A stretch of DNA of 64,000 nucleotides from Nigrospora sphaerica (taxonomy: Eukaryota > Ascomycota > Sordariomycetes > Amphisphaeriales > Apiosporaceae): positions 5,890,001 through 5,954,000 of the forward strand of contig JAGVVL010000002.1 in assembly GCA_018287875.1 (NCBI GenBank), written 5' to 3'. Numbering within the stretch: position 1 is the first letter of the stretch; every line of letters begins with the position of its first letter. This document shows positions 1 through 12,022 of this stretch, piece by piece. The position numbers and the translations under genes are program-made. Below the pieces are notes generated by a model. The model was not told the origin of the DNA and did not search any database. It was given only the letters and a program-made list of their open reading frames with translations.

Positions 1-360
1 TCAGCTTTCGCCGTCGTAGGCGAATAGATACGTTCAGAGCCGTGTCTGCCTGGATCCCCCGAATGATGCTGCTGTCGGAGAACATACATGCGGAGGGCGG
101 CGGTTGGTGAGTGAACGAAACACCTCAGGCAGCACCCCAATCGACGATCTTGTGATTCAAATGGTGCCATTTCGAACATCTTTGCTCTTCAAGTGTGACA
201 TAAGACATGCCCCAAATCCCTCCTTTTTGCTTCATCAACCGACTCCAAGCGCCTATCCGTGGTATTTGTCGCACTCGTTACTCCACGACCCAACTCCCAA
301 TGACTCGTATACAGAGGACCATAAAACACAGCCGAATCGTTGTTATCGCCGTCTTGCCTA
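1..360. other. 3' flank of the Zn2Cys6 regulator
   Basis: No reading frame here looks like a conserved protein. The segment lies just downstream of the stop codon of the minus-strand regulator and probably holds its 3' UTR. Nothing else is recognised. Confidence 0.5.
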
Positions 361-3104
361 CTAGTCGAGTCCGGCAAGGGTGTCCCAGCCTGTCATCGAA
401 TGGGCCAGACTGTTAAGGCTTTCATAATCCACCGTAGAAGTTGGCGGAGACCGTCGCAAGGCAGTCGTGCCATTCTCGCCCGTATTACCCGTAAACAAGA
501 ATATGGGTGTTTCTCCGAGGCCGTTGGTGCTGCTGTTGCTGTTGCCATTCGCCCCGCCGCCAATGTTCCAGGCGTCGAATCCCGACTGCCAGTTGGCGCT
601 GTCCTTGAGGTACCAATCTTGTCCGTCCACGGTGTACACCGACGAACTTGGCGTCGCATTCCTGGTCGTGCTGCGTGATGGCTGGCTGGAAGTGCCACCG
701 TTTGATGAGGGCGCTCCGTACGGCCGGGGATAACTGGTCATGGGCTGCTGCCAGGCTTGGGTCCTGAGGTCGTCGACAGCGAGCGGCACAGGATTTGCCG
801 TCATTCCGTTGCCATTGATGTTTTGCATTACGGCCACGTTCTGGTAACCCGGCGACACCGTCGCCAGATTGTTTAATTCCCGTGCCATCGCCAGCCCCGC
901 CAATGCCCTTGTCGTCGCTGTCGTATGCTGCGTCCTAGGATGATGGTGGCTGCACAACTCGCGGTTTGTCGTGGCCGGCGAAATTGGCCCCACGGCCGGC
1001 GGCGAAGGCGACGTCGTTATATGGGATCTGGGTGACGGCACCTCGGACATGTTGAAGGTGCCCCATCGTTCGTCCGTACGCTGCAACACGTGCGCCGCAT
1101 CCTCGGGAAGATCGCAGTTCCACTTGCGGGCCAATACGCTGAGGATGCCCAGCGTGCGTCTGCCACAGGGCCAGTCCTCGGCAATTTCTTCTAGGTGCTT
1201 GATGCCGTGCGTAATGTCTCGCCTCGCCGTCTTCTCCGGCAGGTTGAGTAGGTGGATCGTGCAGGCCGAGTGAAGCATATAGACAGCAATATTGCAGATC
1301 TGGCGGAGATTATAGTGTTTCTTGTACAGCCGCATCAACTTGGAAATGGCCCCCGCGTTGGCGGTGCAGATCCTCCGCGGCGACACGTGGGGCGGCAAGG
1401 GCGAGGCAGAGGGGGCGTATTTAAGAAACGGCCGAAAGAGATGGATGTACTGGAGATGGAAGAACATGCTGGATTCGCGTTAGCGGCCTCGCCGACCAAT
1501 GTCGCTTCATACAGGAGCACGCACTGTACCAGGATGCAGTTCGGCAGCTGCCCTTCCCTGGGCTCCAGTTCCTTGGGCAGCTCCTTACGCCAGTCCTCCA
1601 ACCGCCTGTGGAGCTCGCTGAGCTTTTTCAGCTCGACCGACTTGCCGCTGGACCGCCCGATATGGTTGGGATGGTAAAAGAACAAGAGCAGGTCGCTGCT
1701 AATCTCGCAGAGCTTGGACAGTTGCAGCCCTATGGCACGTGTCCGTGACGGTTGTTTGGATGACTCGTCGGATCCAGCATCAGTATAGGGAGACCAGTCC
1801 TCGGCATCCTCGTCCGGGAAGACGTCGTACTTGGGTACATTGTACGTGTTTTTGGGTATCTGCGGCAGCCGGCCCAGGTAGTTCGACCAGCACTTGTCAA
1901 ATAAGAAGCAACCCCAGAACGTAATTCGACGGGCGTCCATTTCGTGCTCGTCTAGCTGCTCGGTCTCGCTGCCGATGCCGCCCATGTCCAGGTTCAGTCC
2001 GAGGTCCTGGGCCATCCGGAAGCTCATGCCGCTATAGACCCAGCCTTTGGCTTCCCGTCCACAGCCCGCCTCCCTTACCGACATCAGAGCGAGGGCTTGG
2101 ACCGTCGTTAACCGCGGCTTTTCAAAGTCGTCATTTTCCATGATCAATCTTTTGCATTCGGCGAAAAAGTGGTCGCCTTTCGTCCAGCTGTCGCCCGGAA
2201 CGGCGTAGGCGCCGGCCACGTCGGTGAAGTGGCAGCCCAAAGCGAGCATGGCATTGACCAACAAGGCCGAACAGTGGGTTATCCGTGTCGGCGTGCTGGG
2301 GGGTTTTCCCCTGAAGAAATCCCGGTAAAAGAGGTTCTTGGAGAGGGTGGCAAAGTATGGATAGTGCCAGTTGAAGTACATGTTCATCAGATGAACGACA
2401 AGCTCCGTGTCCTTGGTCACTTCGGACCAACTGGTGATGGGATCCGACGTAGAGTCGAGCTCCTGGGACTCGGGTTCGGGATTAGGTACCGGGGGGTTGG
2501 TCAAGTAAATCAGGTGTGAGGTGCCGCCTATAAAGCGCACGGAGCCGTTCTCCAGTCTCAGTTCCCCCATCTTCCTTGCGAGATCTCTCTCGCCCTCGAC
2601 GGGCATCTCGACTGCGTAGTCCGGGTCGATGCCGCCAGTGTCGTCGGCATTGATGCTGGCAAAGTCCTGCTTCAGTATCGATTCGGCCACCCGGTCGAGG
2701 CTGTCGCAGGTGCGGATCTTCTTGACGATTTCGGGCACGTCCTCCTCCTCGGCGTTGAGGATGGCTTCGATGAGGATCTGAAGCGTCGAGCTCTGGGCTT
2801 TCATGCTGTCGATCTTCTCCCGGTAGACGCCCTTCCGGCGGTGGTCGGAATTCGGGTCGTATACGCATTCGGTGCCGTAGACGCTGGCACAGGCCGCGCA
2901 ACTCGGGATGGCGCCATCGCATTTGCTCTTGCGCTTCCGACAAGCAATGCACGCGGTGCTCACGCAGCGGCGTTTCTGGCTGGCCGTGTCACCACTCCGC
3001 CTCGATTTCTTCTTGCCCGGCGGCAGGGCGGGATCTACAAAGGCGGGACCAGGGTTGGTGGGGGATTCCTGCTGTCGCAGAAGGGACGGATTCGATGACT
3101 GCAT
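361..3104 (-). CDS. Zn2Cys6 transcription factor, NIT-4/NirA-like
   Basis: Predicted nuclear DNA-binding regulator of about 895 aa. Exons are 3104-1525 and 1468-361. The 56 nt intron (1469-1524) has a GTGCGT donor and a GCTAACG branch site, and removing it joins the frame inside the conserved VHMFF...RPFLKY block. A binuclear zinc cluster has cysteines at residues 52, 55, 62, 69, 72 and 80 (CX2CX6CX6CX2CX7C). It is followed by an RRKGVYREK linker, a short dimerisation helix and the fungal-specific middle homology domain. The tail is rich in Ser, Asn, Gly and Thr, as in activation regions. The linker and the block around NLPEK resemble the nitrate-assimilation activators NIT-4/NirA. That subfamily call comes from recalled similarity, and a nitrate reductase about 30 kb away on the same strand fits it. 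Another Zn2Cys6 subfamily remains possible. Confidence 0.8.
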
Positions 3105-5934
3105 GGCGGGCGACGGAGACTCCGCGCGACCACCGCGGACGGGAACAGAGAGAAGACGGTAGGATTGGGGAGGGACGGTGCCAACCGTTACGTGGGACCG
3201 GTAGGACCAGACGCGATGGCGGGGCGCAAAACGGGGATTTTGAGGGGGGACGTCACGATGGTTTACGCGGAGGCCAATGTTCTACCCGTCCAGGTGCCAG
3301 CGACTCGGGGATCGGGTGTTCGGCGAGGTAAAACGGCGAGGTAAAACGGTCGCTGGAGGTAATGGGAGCTCGAGCAAGCGTCGCAATACCGCATGGTGCG
3401 GTGCCGGTTGGGTGCTTCTGGAACCAATGTATGGGCGCTAAGCCGTGACAGCGCCAACCATAGCGCGGGGAGACGGGCCGATCTCGACAGCAGGACACGA
3501 TCCTACGATGAAAGCTGCGCCTCTAGAGCCGGGCTATCGCGACAGCTGCATGACGAAGGCGACCGGTCGGGTTTGTCGTCGCTTAGTAGGAACAGGTCGA
3601 CTGGCGGGCGGCACTTGGGCGGGCAAGCGCGGCGCGGCGCGGCGGCGAAAGCCCCACGTTTCAGCAGCAGCGACGGCGCGTGTGCGGAGCAGGTGCGGCG
3701 GGCGCCCTGATTCCGGGGAAGCACGTGAGGATGGGGAAGCGCGGTCGGGGAGGGGATGGGGTCGTCGGTATGTGGTGTAAGCACGACGGACCAGGTCGGA
3801 ACCGGGGTCAGGTACGGACGGGGTTGGCGATGTCTGCCGTTGAAGAGAAGAGCGAGTGCCTCGCGGACGGCCGTAAATCGGCGGGCGGGTGCCCAGAGAT
3901 AAAGAGCAGGGCAGGCGCAGGCCCATCGGGCAGGTGGGAATGGGGATGTAGTCAGCAGAGATAAGGCGATGGCTCCCCAGAACTGCCTAGGTCATTGCGA
4001 TTAGAACGGACCATCGCAAAACCCCAGCGCCCGGGGTTGGGCTCCTCGTCCCGACGATGGATGGCAAATGGTGCCGCTATGGATGGGATGGAGCCACCCT
4101 CTTCCCAATTCCACAGTCCCACGTCCCCAGACTTTGCCAGGGCTCTTGGCTAGAACGGATCCACGGATCGAAAATTGGGGGATCGTTTGTTCGCCCGTCG
4201 CCGCTGGTGATGCTAGACTTTCTTCATGGACCCGACAGGTGTGTCGTCCCAAGAGGGTGAGCGGGCCCGGAATGAATGCTTGGTGACCGCGACGAGGCGA
4301 GACCAGCCAGTCGAATCGAGCCCGGCAACATGCAAGCGCTAGGTTAGCAAGCTGCTTTCCTGCAGCACATTGCCGTCACTTGTCGCACACATTGCCATTC
4401 ACCGCAAGCACCTTTCCAATTTTGCTGCCGGGAGGGGTTTCTTTCTGCTCCACGGCCTGATCCGCGCCGCCTTAGCTCCGATGGCTGTGTGAGTCTATTC
4501 GCCCATCTTGACGTCCCATACAGCAGGAGCGGCGCCGTGCGGGTTTGCAACGGCACGCCGCATGAGTAATGGCCAAAAGGCAGCGGTGCGACCGTAACGA
4601 GCCGACAATAACGGCTCCGGAGCTGTGAGCCAGAGAGGCCCCTTTGACCCTCCCTCCAGCAGCGCACACGCCACCACGTCCTCATGCACTGTCGATCGCT
4701 TCCGCTCGGAGCTTGTAGCGAATAAAGTACCCCTCCAGCAGGATGTGTGGGGGCAACAGTAGATACCACGATGGGAGATTCTGGTAGCAGGCAATTACCG
4801 TGCTTTCAATGAATGGGCAGGACCTGCCGTAGGTGCTCATACTGGATGGGCTATTGGGTCCGCGATGCACACCGTCATTCGGATAAACTGGCGAGACTGG
4901 CGAAACTGTCTCTGGTTACCGCCAGCCAAAGCCGACTTGACACCAACTGGCTCTTGTCTGTCCACCAACACCTAGACCCCGGTTTTCATGTTAGTTGGGA
5001 GCTTTACTCTATCTGCACATACGATTACTCCGTAACGGCTCAATGCTTACACAACCCACACATACATACACTCCCCTGCATATCATTGCGCATGCCCATG
5101 CCCCACCATGAAAGCGCCATCTTTGGTAATCGGCCCCAGGCCATGATCGAATTGGGTTCATTCCTCCATCACTTCCACCTCTTTCGAGTGTGATCTGAGA
5201 GAGGCCTCATCTGGAGGGCCTGCTGGCGCCACGGCCGTTCCGTCCACGGCAGCTCGGCCGGCCTTACCAAGAACCGCTCGTCACCAAGACGTGTTGGTCC
5301 CGGACTGGTCCCGATCTAAGACGGCTTTACGGAAGACGCCAGCAAAACTATGAGATTTAAGCTTGAAAAGTAGCTTATTCCGCACACGCCCTTGGCGCCA
5401 GTGCTTTGCAGTGCATAGCCATTCTTCACGGGAACTCGCGCGCGAGCGCGGCCGGAAACCCGCACCGAGGCAGGTAATGGAGGCTTGGTTGGGCGAGGGA
5501 CCGGTCACAGGTCGTTTTCCTTGTAGCCCGGCAACACGACACGAGGAATTGCACACCCTAATACGGTTTTTGGTTCTGTCATATCGACGATGGAGTTACG
5601 AATATGTATTTGCCAGTGATGAACATGTTTGGTGGGGGAGAAGGGGCATGGCGTGGCCAGAAAGCATCCAGCCTCTTCGCTCTCCGGAGAAAATATGGCG
5701 AAGAACCTACTTAATCCTCCCGTATGTATCCGGCCATGACTGTGTATTAGTATGCGGCACACCCGTTTTATGTAAGATATCATAAGTTGAATGCGGTAGT
5801 GTTACCCCTTCCAAGCGAAGGAATCCCGTCGTGGGACGATGTTGAGGTCGTAAGAAAAGTGACTGGAGAAGAATCATGAACGCCACGGAGTCTTGAGTCA
5901 TCAATTTGCCAAAGAACAACACAATCAAGAAATC
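3105..5934. other. Intergenic region, no gene recognised
   Basis: This 2.8 kb lies between the start of the Zn2Cys6 regulator and the stop of the next minus-strand gene, so its left part should carry the regulator's promoter. Open frames are short and of biased composition. The only clear structure is a small tandem repeat at 3321-3346. Confidence 0.6.
3321..3346. repeat. Tandem 13-bp repeat, two copies
   Basis: The unit CGGCGAGGTAAAA occurs twice back to back and a third copy begins (CGG). It lies about 220 bp upstream of the Zn2Cys6 regulator's start codon. No function is evident. Confidence 0.7.
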
Positions 5935-6756
5935 CTAAACCTGAATAGATCCCACCGCCCGCCTCGCCCACCCCACGAGCGCTTCGCAGGCCCCGCGGGT
6001 GCCGTCTCCGGCGTGCGCGACGGCGTCGCAGACCCCGTACAACGCACCGCGAACGGCCTCGGCCCCGGCGCCGACGCTGTTCCTCACCCAAGCCGCGAGC
6101 AGCCGCGCCGTCTCGATGCTTTTCGCGACACCCCAATAGACGCCGTACGCCAGCAGAAAGACGGCCGTGGCCCACAGGATGCACCCGAAGACGCAGGCAA
6201 CCCAGCCCGCGGCAATACGGGGTCCCGCGGCACCGCCGGCACGGCTGCCGGGAGCTCTCCAGCTGCCACGGGTCGCGGACCCCCCGTGGGAGGGGCGGGG
6301 CGTCCGGTACGCGGGCAGGGTGTCGTACGACGGCGGGGGGTGACGGACGGGCCGACTCTCGGGCAGGGGGTCCGCGGCGATGCGGCAGGGCTGGACGGCT
6401 ACCGGCCCCGGCTCCGGGGCGGTGAGGCGGGGCGCGGCGGCGGGCGGCGGCGGCGCCGCCGCGAACCCGACGCGCTCGATGACGAGCTGGTACGAGCCGG
6501 TCGACAGGACCATGTTGGCGCTGTGGCGGCCGTGGAAGGGCCGCAGGACGGCGAAGGGGATGGCGAGGTACGGGCGCCGGACGTTGAGGTAGGACTTCTT
6601 CTTCAGTTCCATGCGGCCCGGGTCGCGTAGGTGCAGGACCTCGTCCGTGTCAGGGTGGGCCGGGGCCGGGGCGATGGGGATGTAGTGCTTCCGCTTGGCG
6701 GCCTGGCTGCTCCGGGGAAAGACGGACCGGAGATCGCGGCTGCTGAACGAGGTCAT
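5935..6756 (-). CDS. Uncharacterised single-pass membrane protein
   Basis: Intronless frame of 273 aa, not assigned to a family. Residues 48-95 form a compact, conserved-looking block (MELKKKSYLNVRRPYLAIPF...) that reads like a globular domain. Next come a Pro/Ala-rich linker and a PPPSY element near residue 141, the kind of motif bound by WW domains of Rsp5-type ubiquitin ligases. One strongly hydrophobic segment at about 184-208 is the only clear membrane span, followed by an amphipathic Ala-rich tail. The chosen start (MTSFSS) fits the N-terminus of the conserved part. A further in-frame ATG lies at 6804, 16 codons upstream, and cannot be excluded. Membrane location and a trafficking or ubiquitin link are inference only. 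Confidence 0.6.
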   Translation of the reverse strand: MTSFSSRDLRSVFPRSSQAAKRKHYIPIAPAPAHPDTDEVLHLRDPGRMELKKKSYLNVRRPYLAIPFAVLRPFHGRHSANMVLSTGSYQLVIERVGFAAAPPPPAAAPRLTAPEPGPVAVQPCRIAADPLPESRPVRHPPPSYDTLPAYRTPRPSHGGSATRGSWRAPGSRAGGAAGPRIAAGWVACVFGCILWATAVFLLAYGVYWGVAKSIETARLLAAWVRNSVGAGAEAVRGALYGVCDAVAHAGDGTRGACEALVGWARRAVGSIQV

Positions 6757-7799
6757 CTGGGAGATGCGCGCGGCCCTGTCAGCCCGTCTGCCGTGTGCAA
6801 ACATACAAATGGGGGGGGAAGAAGGTGCAAGGTGCGGGGGGGAGTAGCAAAAGAGGCGGCACGAACCGGCAGCACCGTCACGACATCCTCGGGGCCCAAC
6901 ACGGGCGACAAGATCACACAGGGATGGTCGTAACAGGCATCTAGATTGCCCCCGGGAGGGTCCCCTACTTCGTTCCTGGCCGGAAACCAAACAATGAGAC
7001 CGGCTAGCCGAGTGTTCGAGGAAGCAGCGGCGGGAGAAGGGGACGCCTGGCCCGGGGCTGTGAACTGCAAGGAGCGCTGCTCCCTTTGGGACGGCGACGG
7101 GACGGCGCGCGGCATTGGGGAAAACAATAAGACGCCAGGGGCGGCAAGTACTTTGCACACTGGCAAACAGGCCGGGCAACAAGGCAGGGCCCGTCTCCAG
7201 ATATACAGTACCGTCACACGAGGGGCAGACAACAGTCGAAGCCATTGGCAAGGCAGCCCAGTTCCACAGAACTGCTAGGCGCCCAGTAGGCTGATAGAGG
7301 CCTCACTTCTCGCCGGCCCATTATCACGACCCCGCCCAAACCAACAGAACAACAGGGGCGCATTGCGCTGAGCCACGCTTAACCAACGGGCCAACAGCGG
7401 CCGCCCAGAAGACCCGGCGGGGACGTCTCTTGCTTCATGTAGGATGTATCTCCGGCGCGGTTGGCCCAGCTGGCCCTGCTACCTGCAAGGCTTTTTCCTT
7501 CAACCTTCATGCGCGCATCCTCCACATTCAGTCTTGGTCCAAACAGAAGCGTTGCCTCCAGAGAACCAATCCCTAAATCTCGCACGCCCCAGATTCCATA
7601 CTCGGTGGCGCATGCACCCAAGGGATGGAAGGGAGAGGGAACCACGGGAACTGCGAACATAGCTTTTGAATAGTACACCGGGGATATCTAAGAACACACA
7701 TGAATATGGGCAATGGGAGCTGCTGGTGCAGTCTCGGCCACTCGTGAATGCAATGCGACTGGTACCGCGTGTCGTTCCGCATCCGACCTCCCGAACTGC
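6757..7799. other. Intergenic region, no gene recognised
   Basis: About 1 kb between the start of the single-pass membrane protein and the stop of the YIP4-like gene. It is probably promoter of the former and 3' UTR of the latter. The membrane protein's frame stays open upstream to 7251, but that stretch reads as random and GC-driven, not as conserved protein. Confidence 0.5.
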
Positions 7800-8865
7800 C
7801 TAGCTGATGAAGCAGAGACAGCCCAGCCCGAGGTAGAAAACGAACAGAGGGTAAACAGCGATGCCGACCCTGTTCTTGACCACGCCGCTGCCGCCCAGAA
7901 TACTAACACCCGCCGCCAGCGACCAAGCAATGAGAACGAGGTACACCGGTATGCGTACGACAATGGGAATGCCGAGAGCACTGAGCAGGGCCGCGATGAC
8001 GAGGGGGAACAGGGTGTAGCCGATGATGCAGATACTCTGCGCAAAAGAACTGGTTCGCTGTTAGCCGGATGCGTCGCTGCCATGCTGCTCACCCGGGGCC
8101 GCCTCCTGTGCACTTACATGCTTCCACCCAACAGCCGGATCTGGAGCGTGACCAAGGCCTCGCCAATCCAGACCATGGCGAAGACCCCGCTGAAGACGAC
8201 GTCCTTCTGGTCGTCCTTGGCGCGGAAGCTCAACAGCAGGCTCAGTAACAAGCAGAAGATCAGAGGCCCCCACATGTCCCAGTCCCGGAGCCCGGGCGAC
8301 ATGTTGTTCTGGTTGAGCAGAGACTCGGGGTCCATAACGCGCCCCGCCAGGCCGGCCAGCTCCTCGCGGGCGCCGGCGAGACCCGCGCCGCGCAGGTTCG
8401 CGTAAGCGCCCCGGAAGCCCTCGGCGCTCTCGAACATGGTGCCGCCAAAGAGATAGCGCGGGTACAGGACCTCGCGCATCTTGGACCAGACGGCCAGGAG
8501 GTCGCGGCGCAGCGTCTCCCACACCGATTCGTCGATGGTATTGGTTGCGGCGCGGTCCTCGCCGGGAATGCGCGACGTCAGGTAGTTTTCGTTGAGCGGA
8601 CGGCCGCCGCCCGACGAGGACGAGGTGCCAATGTTGCCCGTTAGGGGCTGGCGAGACTCGTTTCGGCCCAGGGGGTCATCGAAGTCGTTGAGGTCCGCTG
8701 TCGGGGGGGAAAGGGACGAGCCCCGCCGTCAGCCGTGTGCGCTACGGGTACGACGAACAAACCGACAGCAGCAGTGGGAAGACAGAGCTTACCATCATCG
8801 GGATCAATCAGGTCGTCCTCGACTTCGGGACTGTGGTAGGGCTGCTGTAGAGATGACGAAGCCAT
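7800..8865 (-). CDS. YIP4: Yip1-domain Golgi membrane protein, YIP4/YIPF6 type
   Basis: Predicted 300 aa polytopic protein of early secretory membranes. Yip1-family proteins bind Ypt/Rab GTPases and help form transport vesicles. Exons are 8865-8793, 8697-8118 and 8049-7800; introns of 95 and 68 nt have good GTAAG donors and the second a GCTAAC branch site. Joining them restores the frame exactly. The N-terminal third is a polar cytosolic region. The Yip1 domain starts at the RDWDMWGPLIF segment and holds five hydrophobic helices. The last two carry the diagnostic GIPIVVRIPVYLVL and ILGGSGVVKNR stretches, and the protein ends in CLCFIS, as members of this subfamily do. An in-frame ATG at 8937 is possible; the start at 8865 was preferred because the acidic N-terminus typical of the family begins there. 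Confidence 0.85.
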
Positions 8866-9893
8866 GGCGGCGTATTGGGCGGCGCCGTCGCTGTGCTTCT
8901 CACGGGGCGGCGAGGGCGGTTCCTTATGGGGACACAAGCGGTGATAGCGTTCGGAGCCCTTGGACCGTATACGGAGGCACGGTTATGGCGCAGAGCAGGC
9001 GGTGGGCTGGTTGAGTGAATTGGCTGGCTACGATCCACGAAGACGGGTGGAAGCTCGGTCTGTCTAGCAGTTGACCAGATGGATGAGGGCAGGCACCAGT
9101 CCATCGGTTTGGGTCCACGGTTTCCTCAATGAGAGAGAGGTTGACGTGGTGTGCATGGTCCAAGCTCCTCCTTCCCAGGCACAGGGAAGGAAGTATTGCG
9201 TACCTCTTACATGCAGATACATGGACCCCAGTAGCTCACCCACATACGAGTCCGTCGCATAAAGTGACTTCTACTTATGTAAGAAGTACACACTGCAGTA
9301 GATGGCATTCACTACGGAGCGCCTCGTTGACGTGGCTTGTATATATGTGCGACACTCGCACCAACACAGCCTCAGTAAGCTACAGCAGCCCCGGTCTCCA
9401 TACGACACGCCAAGACGAGAACAACATATTCACGGTGGGCAGGTTGGAATGCATGGAGATTGAGAGACTCGATTGATGGTAAATGAATGATATACTAACT
9501 CATATGAAAAAGCACACTGGGTATCTGTACGCCCAACACCAAAGAGCCACCCGCAAACATCCGGTTGCCAAATGGCCATGCAAAGAGAGCGGGACGGATA
9601 ACCCCAAGAGACATGGCTCCCGGATCCAACACCTCGAACTCGCAGCCGTCATGTTTGGACTCATCGCTCGATTCCCGGTGTAGCCCATTTCCGGACAAGA
9701 AAACATCTTCGCTTTTCGTTCCCAACACCCTGTCCATAGTCCTTCCAACCTTCGATAATCGCTACTGTGCCATCATTACGCTTCATTTTCCATTTTTGAA
9801 CCTAAGCCGTCAGATTGGCGCCCATCCGACAACTTCCGTTACGTAACTTTAAAAACAAAGAAAAGATGAACATGAAATAGGAAGAAATTGCCG
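8866..9893. other. Intergenic region between YIP4-like and PAS genes
   Basis: About 1 kb covering the probable YIP4-like promoter and the 3' end of the PAS-domain gene, both on the minus strand. No conserved reading frame, structured RNA or repeat was recognised. Confidence 0.5.
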
Positions 9894-12022
9894 CTACCAG
9901 CTATATCCTTGGCCATGTGAACCTTCACTCGGGCTAGGTGATTGGGTAGTTGGTACGGCATGGCCCTGGCTGTTCTGTTGCGGGGACGGCTGCTGCTGCA
10001 ACATATCATGGTGGTAGGGGTGTTGTTGGTTTTGCTGTTGCTGCGGCTGCGTGTAGTTGTGGGCATCATCCATCCATGCCTCCCGCATCTGGCTGTCGCG
10101 GTAGCTGGGCGGCGGGGGTTGCACGCCCTGATGTTGATGAGACAAAGCCGGGTATGTTGGCCTGTAAGCGTCGGAGGCGGAATGCGACCATGAGGCAGTG
10201 AAAGTAAAGGCGGGATGCTGGCCAGTCGGACTGTACGGCGCAGACACCTGGCTGTAGACTCGTGACGCTTCAGTGTGGAATCTGGGAGGCAGGTAGCGGG
10301 CGGCCAACTGGTCTTCCGGCTGCATCTGGCGATCTCCCATCTGTGCCCATCGCTTTGCCGCTTGGTTCTCCGGGGGTGCATACGACGGCTCCTTGGATGA
10401 GGGATCCCATATGGGCAGCCCATCGGGCGGCTGCGCCTCCCCTTTGGGCACCCCATGCCCGTAGCTAGCGAGGTTCCCATTGATGCCCACCAGTGCCCAC
10501 GCAAACACGGCGACGTCGCGGATGGACCGCATAAGCTGGTCGATGGGAGGCCCGCCCGCGGCCTTGACGTGCTCTTGGACGGGCATGTACTGGGGCATCA
10601 AGGGTGGTCGAAATTGGTATAGCTGCTCTGGCGGGTATTGGGGTTGAATGGGTCGAGCTCCCCAAGGGGCTGCGAAGACACCATTTTCGAACCCTGGGGT
10701 CGCCATGGGCGGGCTAATGCTGGGAATAGCCGGCCGCGCTTTACGCAGAACAACGACCAGACCATCCGATGTGCAAGACACCACAGCCTCCAGCTCACAG
10801 GTAGGTAGGGGTTGTCCCCGGCGTCGTCTGTTGGCATTCGGCGGGGCCTGCGTGGGTGATATTCGTCGTCGTTGCTGCTGGTGATGAGGCGCGCGTGGAG
10901 GCGGCGCCATGTTTGTGCCAGGCGGGGATGGATCTGTAAGGGGTGTCTGGTAGGACTGACTTCCGCTCGTCGTAGAATCTTGATTAGATGAAGACGAGAA
11001 TTGCGAATGAGCGGCCAGCAAGGAGGCTCGGAAGGGCGGGGGGCTCATGGGCTCTGCCTTGATTTCCGGTTCAACAGTGTCGACCGGGTCCACGTCCATG
11101 GGCTCGACGAGCTGAGCACCGCCATCCGAATCGCTGCTCTCGTCGTCATCGTCCTCCTCGTCGAAGTCCTCCTCTCGCCGGGGGTCGCGATACCAGAAAC
11201 GCAAATACGCAATCGAGTCATTAGCTTTGGCGCTCTCCAAGCACCTGATGGCGTCTGGCAGACAGTTCTCCGCGATGCACTCGTAGAAGCTCTTGCCTTT
11301 CACTTGGTCAGGTCTCACGCCGAGGATCGACGCCACTGCGTTGGTGGCAAACATTATAGTCAATGTCCGAGTGAACCGATTAAGAATGAGGGCCGCCCGG
11401 GGTTCTCGCTCCATTGGGGGCATTTTGAATTTGGGTGAAAGATGCTCCAGCATGTGGTACCGGGGGTCGCGAGGCGAACTCGAGAATAGTCGCCGAATCT
11501 GGGGCGCTTCAAGAGCGCGTCCTGTGCCTCGTCAGTGCATGGCACGCATACCGCTGCGGCACCCATCAGGACTTACTCTCGCTCTTCTCCGACCGCTGGT
11601 AGATGCTCGTGCATGCGACAAGCACGTCGTGCACAACGGTGAAGCAGCATTCGCAGCTGATCCACTGGCCATCGCGGGACAGAATTCGCATGTAATGAAG
11701 CACCGCGGCCTTGTCCAGCAAGACGCCCTTGCTGTGGACGGAGCGCGCAAAGGGCACCTCGTCGGGATGGAAGTAGTCAAAGCATGATTTTCCAAGCACC
11801 TCGCTCGCCTGATAGCCCAGGATATCGACGATGGAGTCCGAAGCGAAAAGGATGTTTGCCTCGGGCGAGAGATCTAAAAACACCGCGGGCTGTCAGCTAA
11901 AAGCCTCCAAGAGGCCGGGCTCCTTCCCCACTGCTGTTCCCGGGCAGGCCGCAGGTAGAAGCCGCCGAGCGGTTGGGATGGGGGATGTACTGACTGTGAA
12001 TGGTCATAAACGTTTGCTCCAT
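9894..12022 (-). CDS. PAS-domain regulatory protein
   Basis: Predicted 650 aa. Exons are 12022-11995, 11873-11577 and 11521-9894; introns are 121 and 55 nt. The first exon gives only MEQTFMTIH and joins in frame to the first PAS domain (residues about 10-108: SPEANILFASDSIVDILGY...HPDEVPFARSVHSKG). A second PAS-like domain spans about 135-205 (RFTRTLTIMFATNAVASILG) and its C-terminal strand seems displaced to about 325 by a long acidic, Ser/Pro-rich insert. The last third is rich in Gln, His and Pro, like an activation or scaffolding region. The LOV photoactive cysteine motif (GRNCRFLQ) is absent: the matching place reads GKSCFDYF. No GATA zinc finger or bHLH is present. A sensory or regulatory role is family-level inference; the ligand is unknown. 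Confidence 0.8.
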
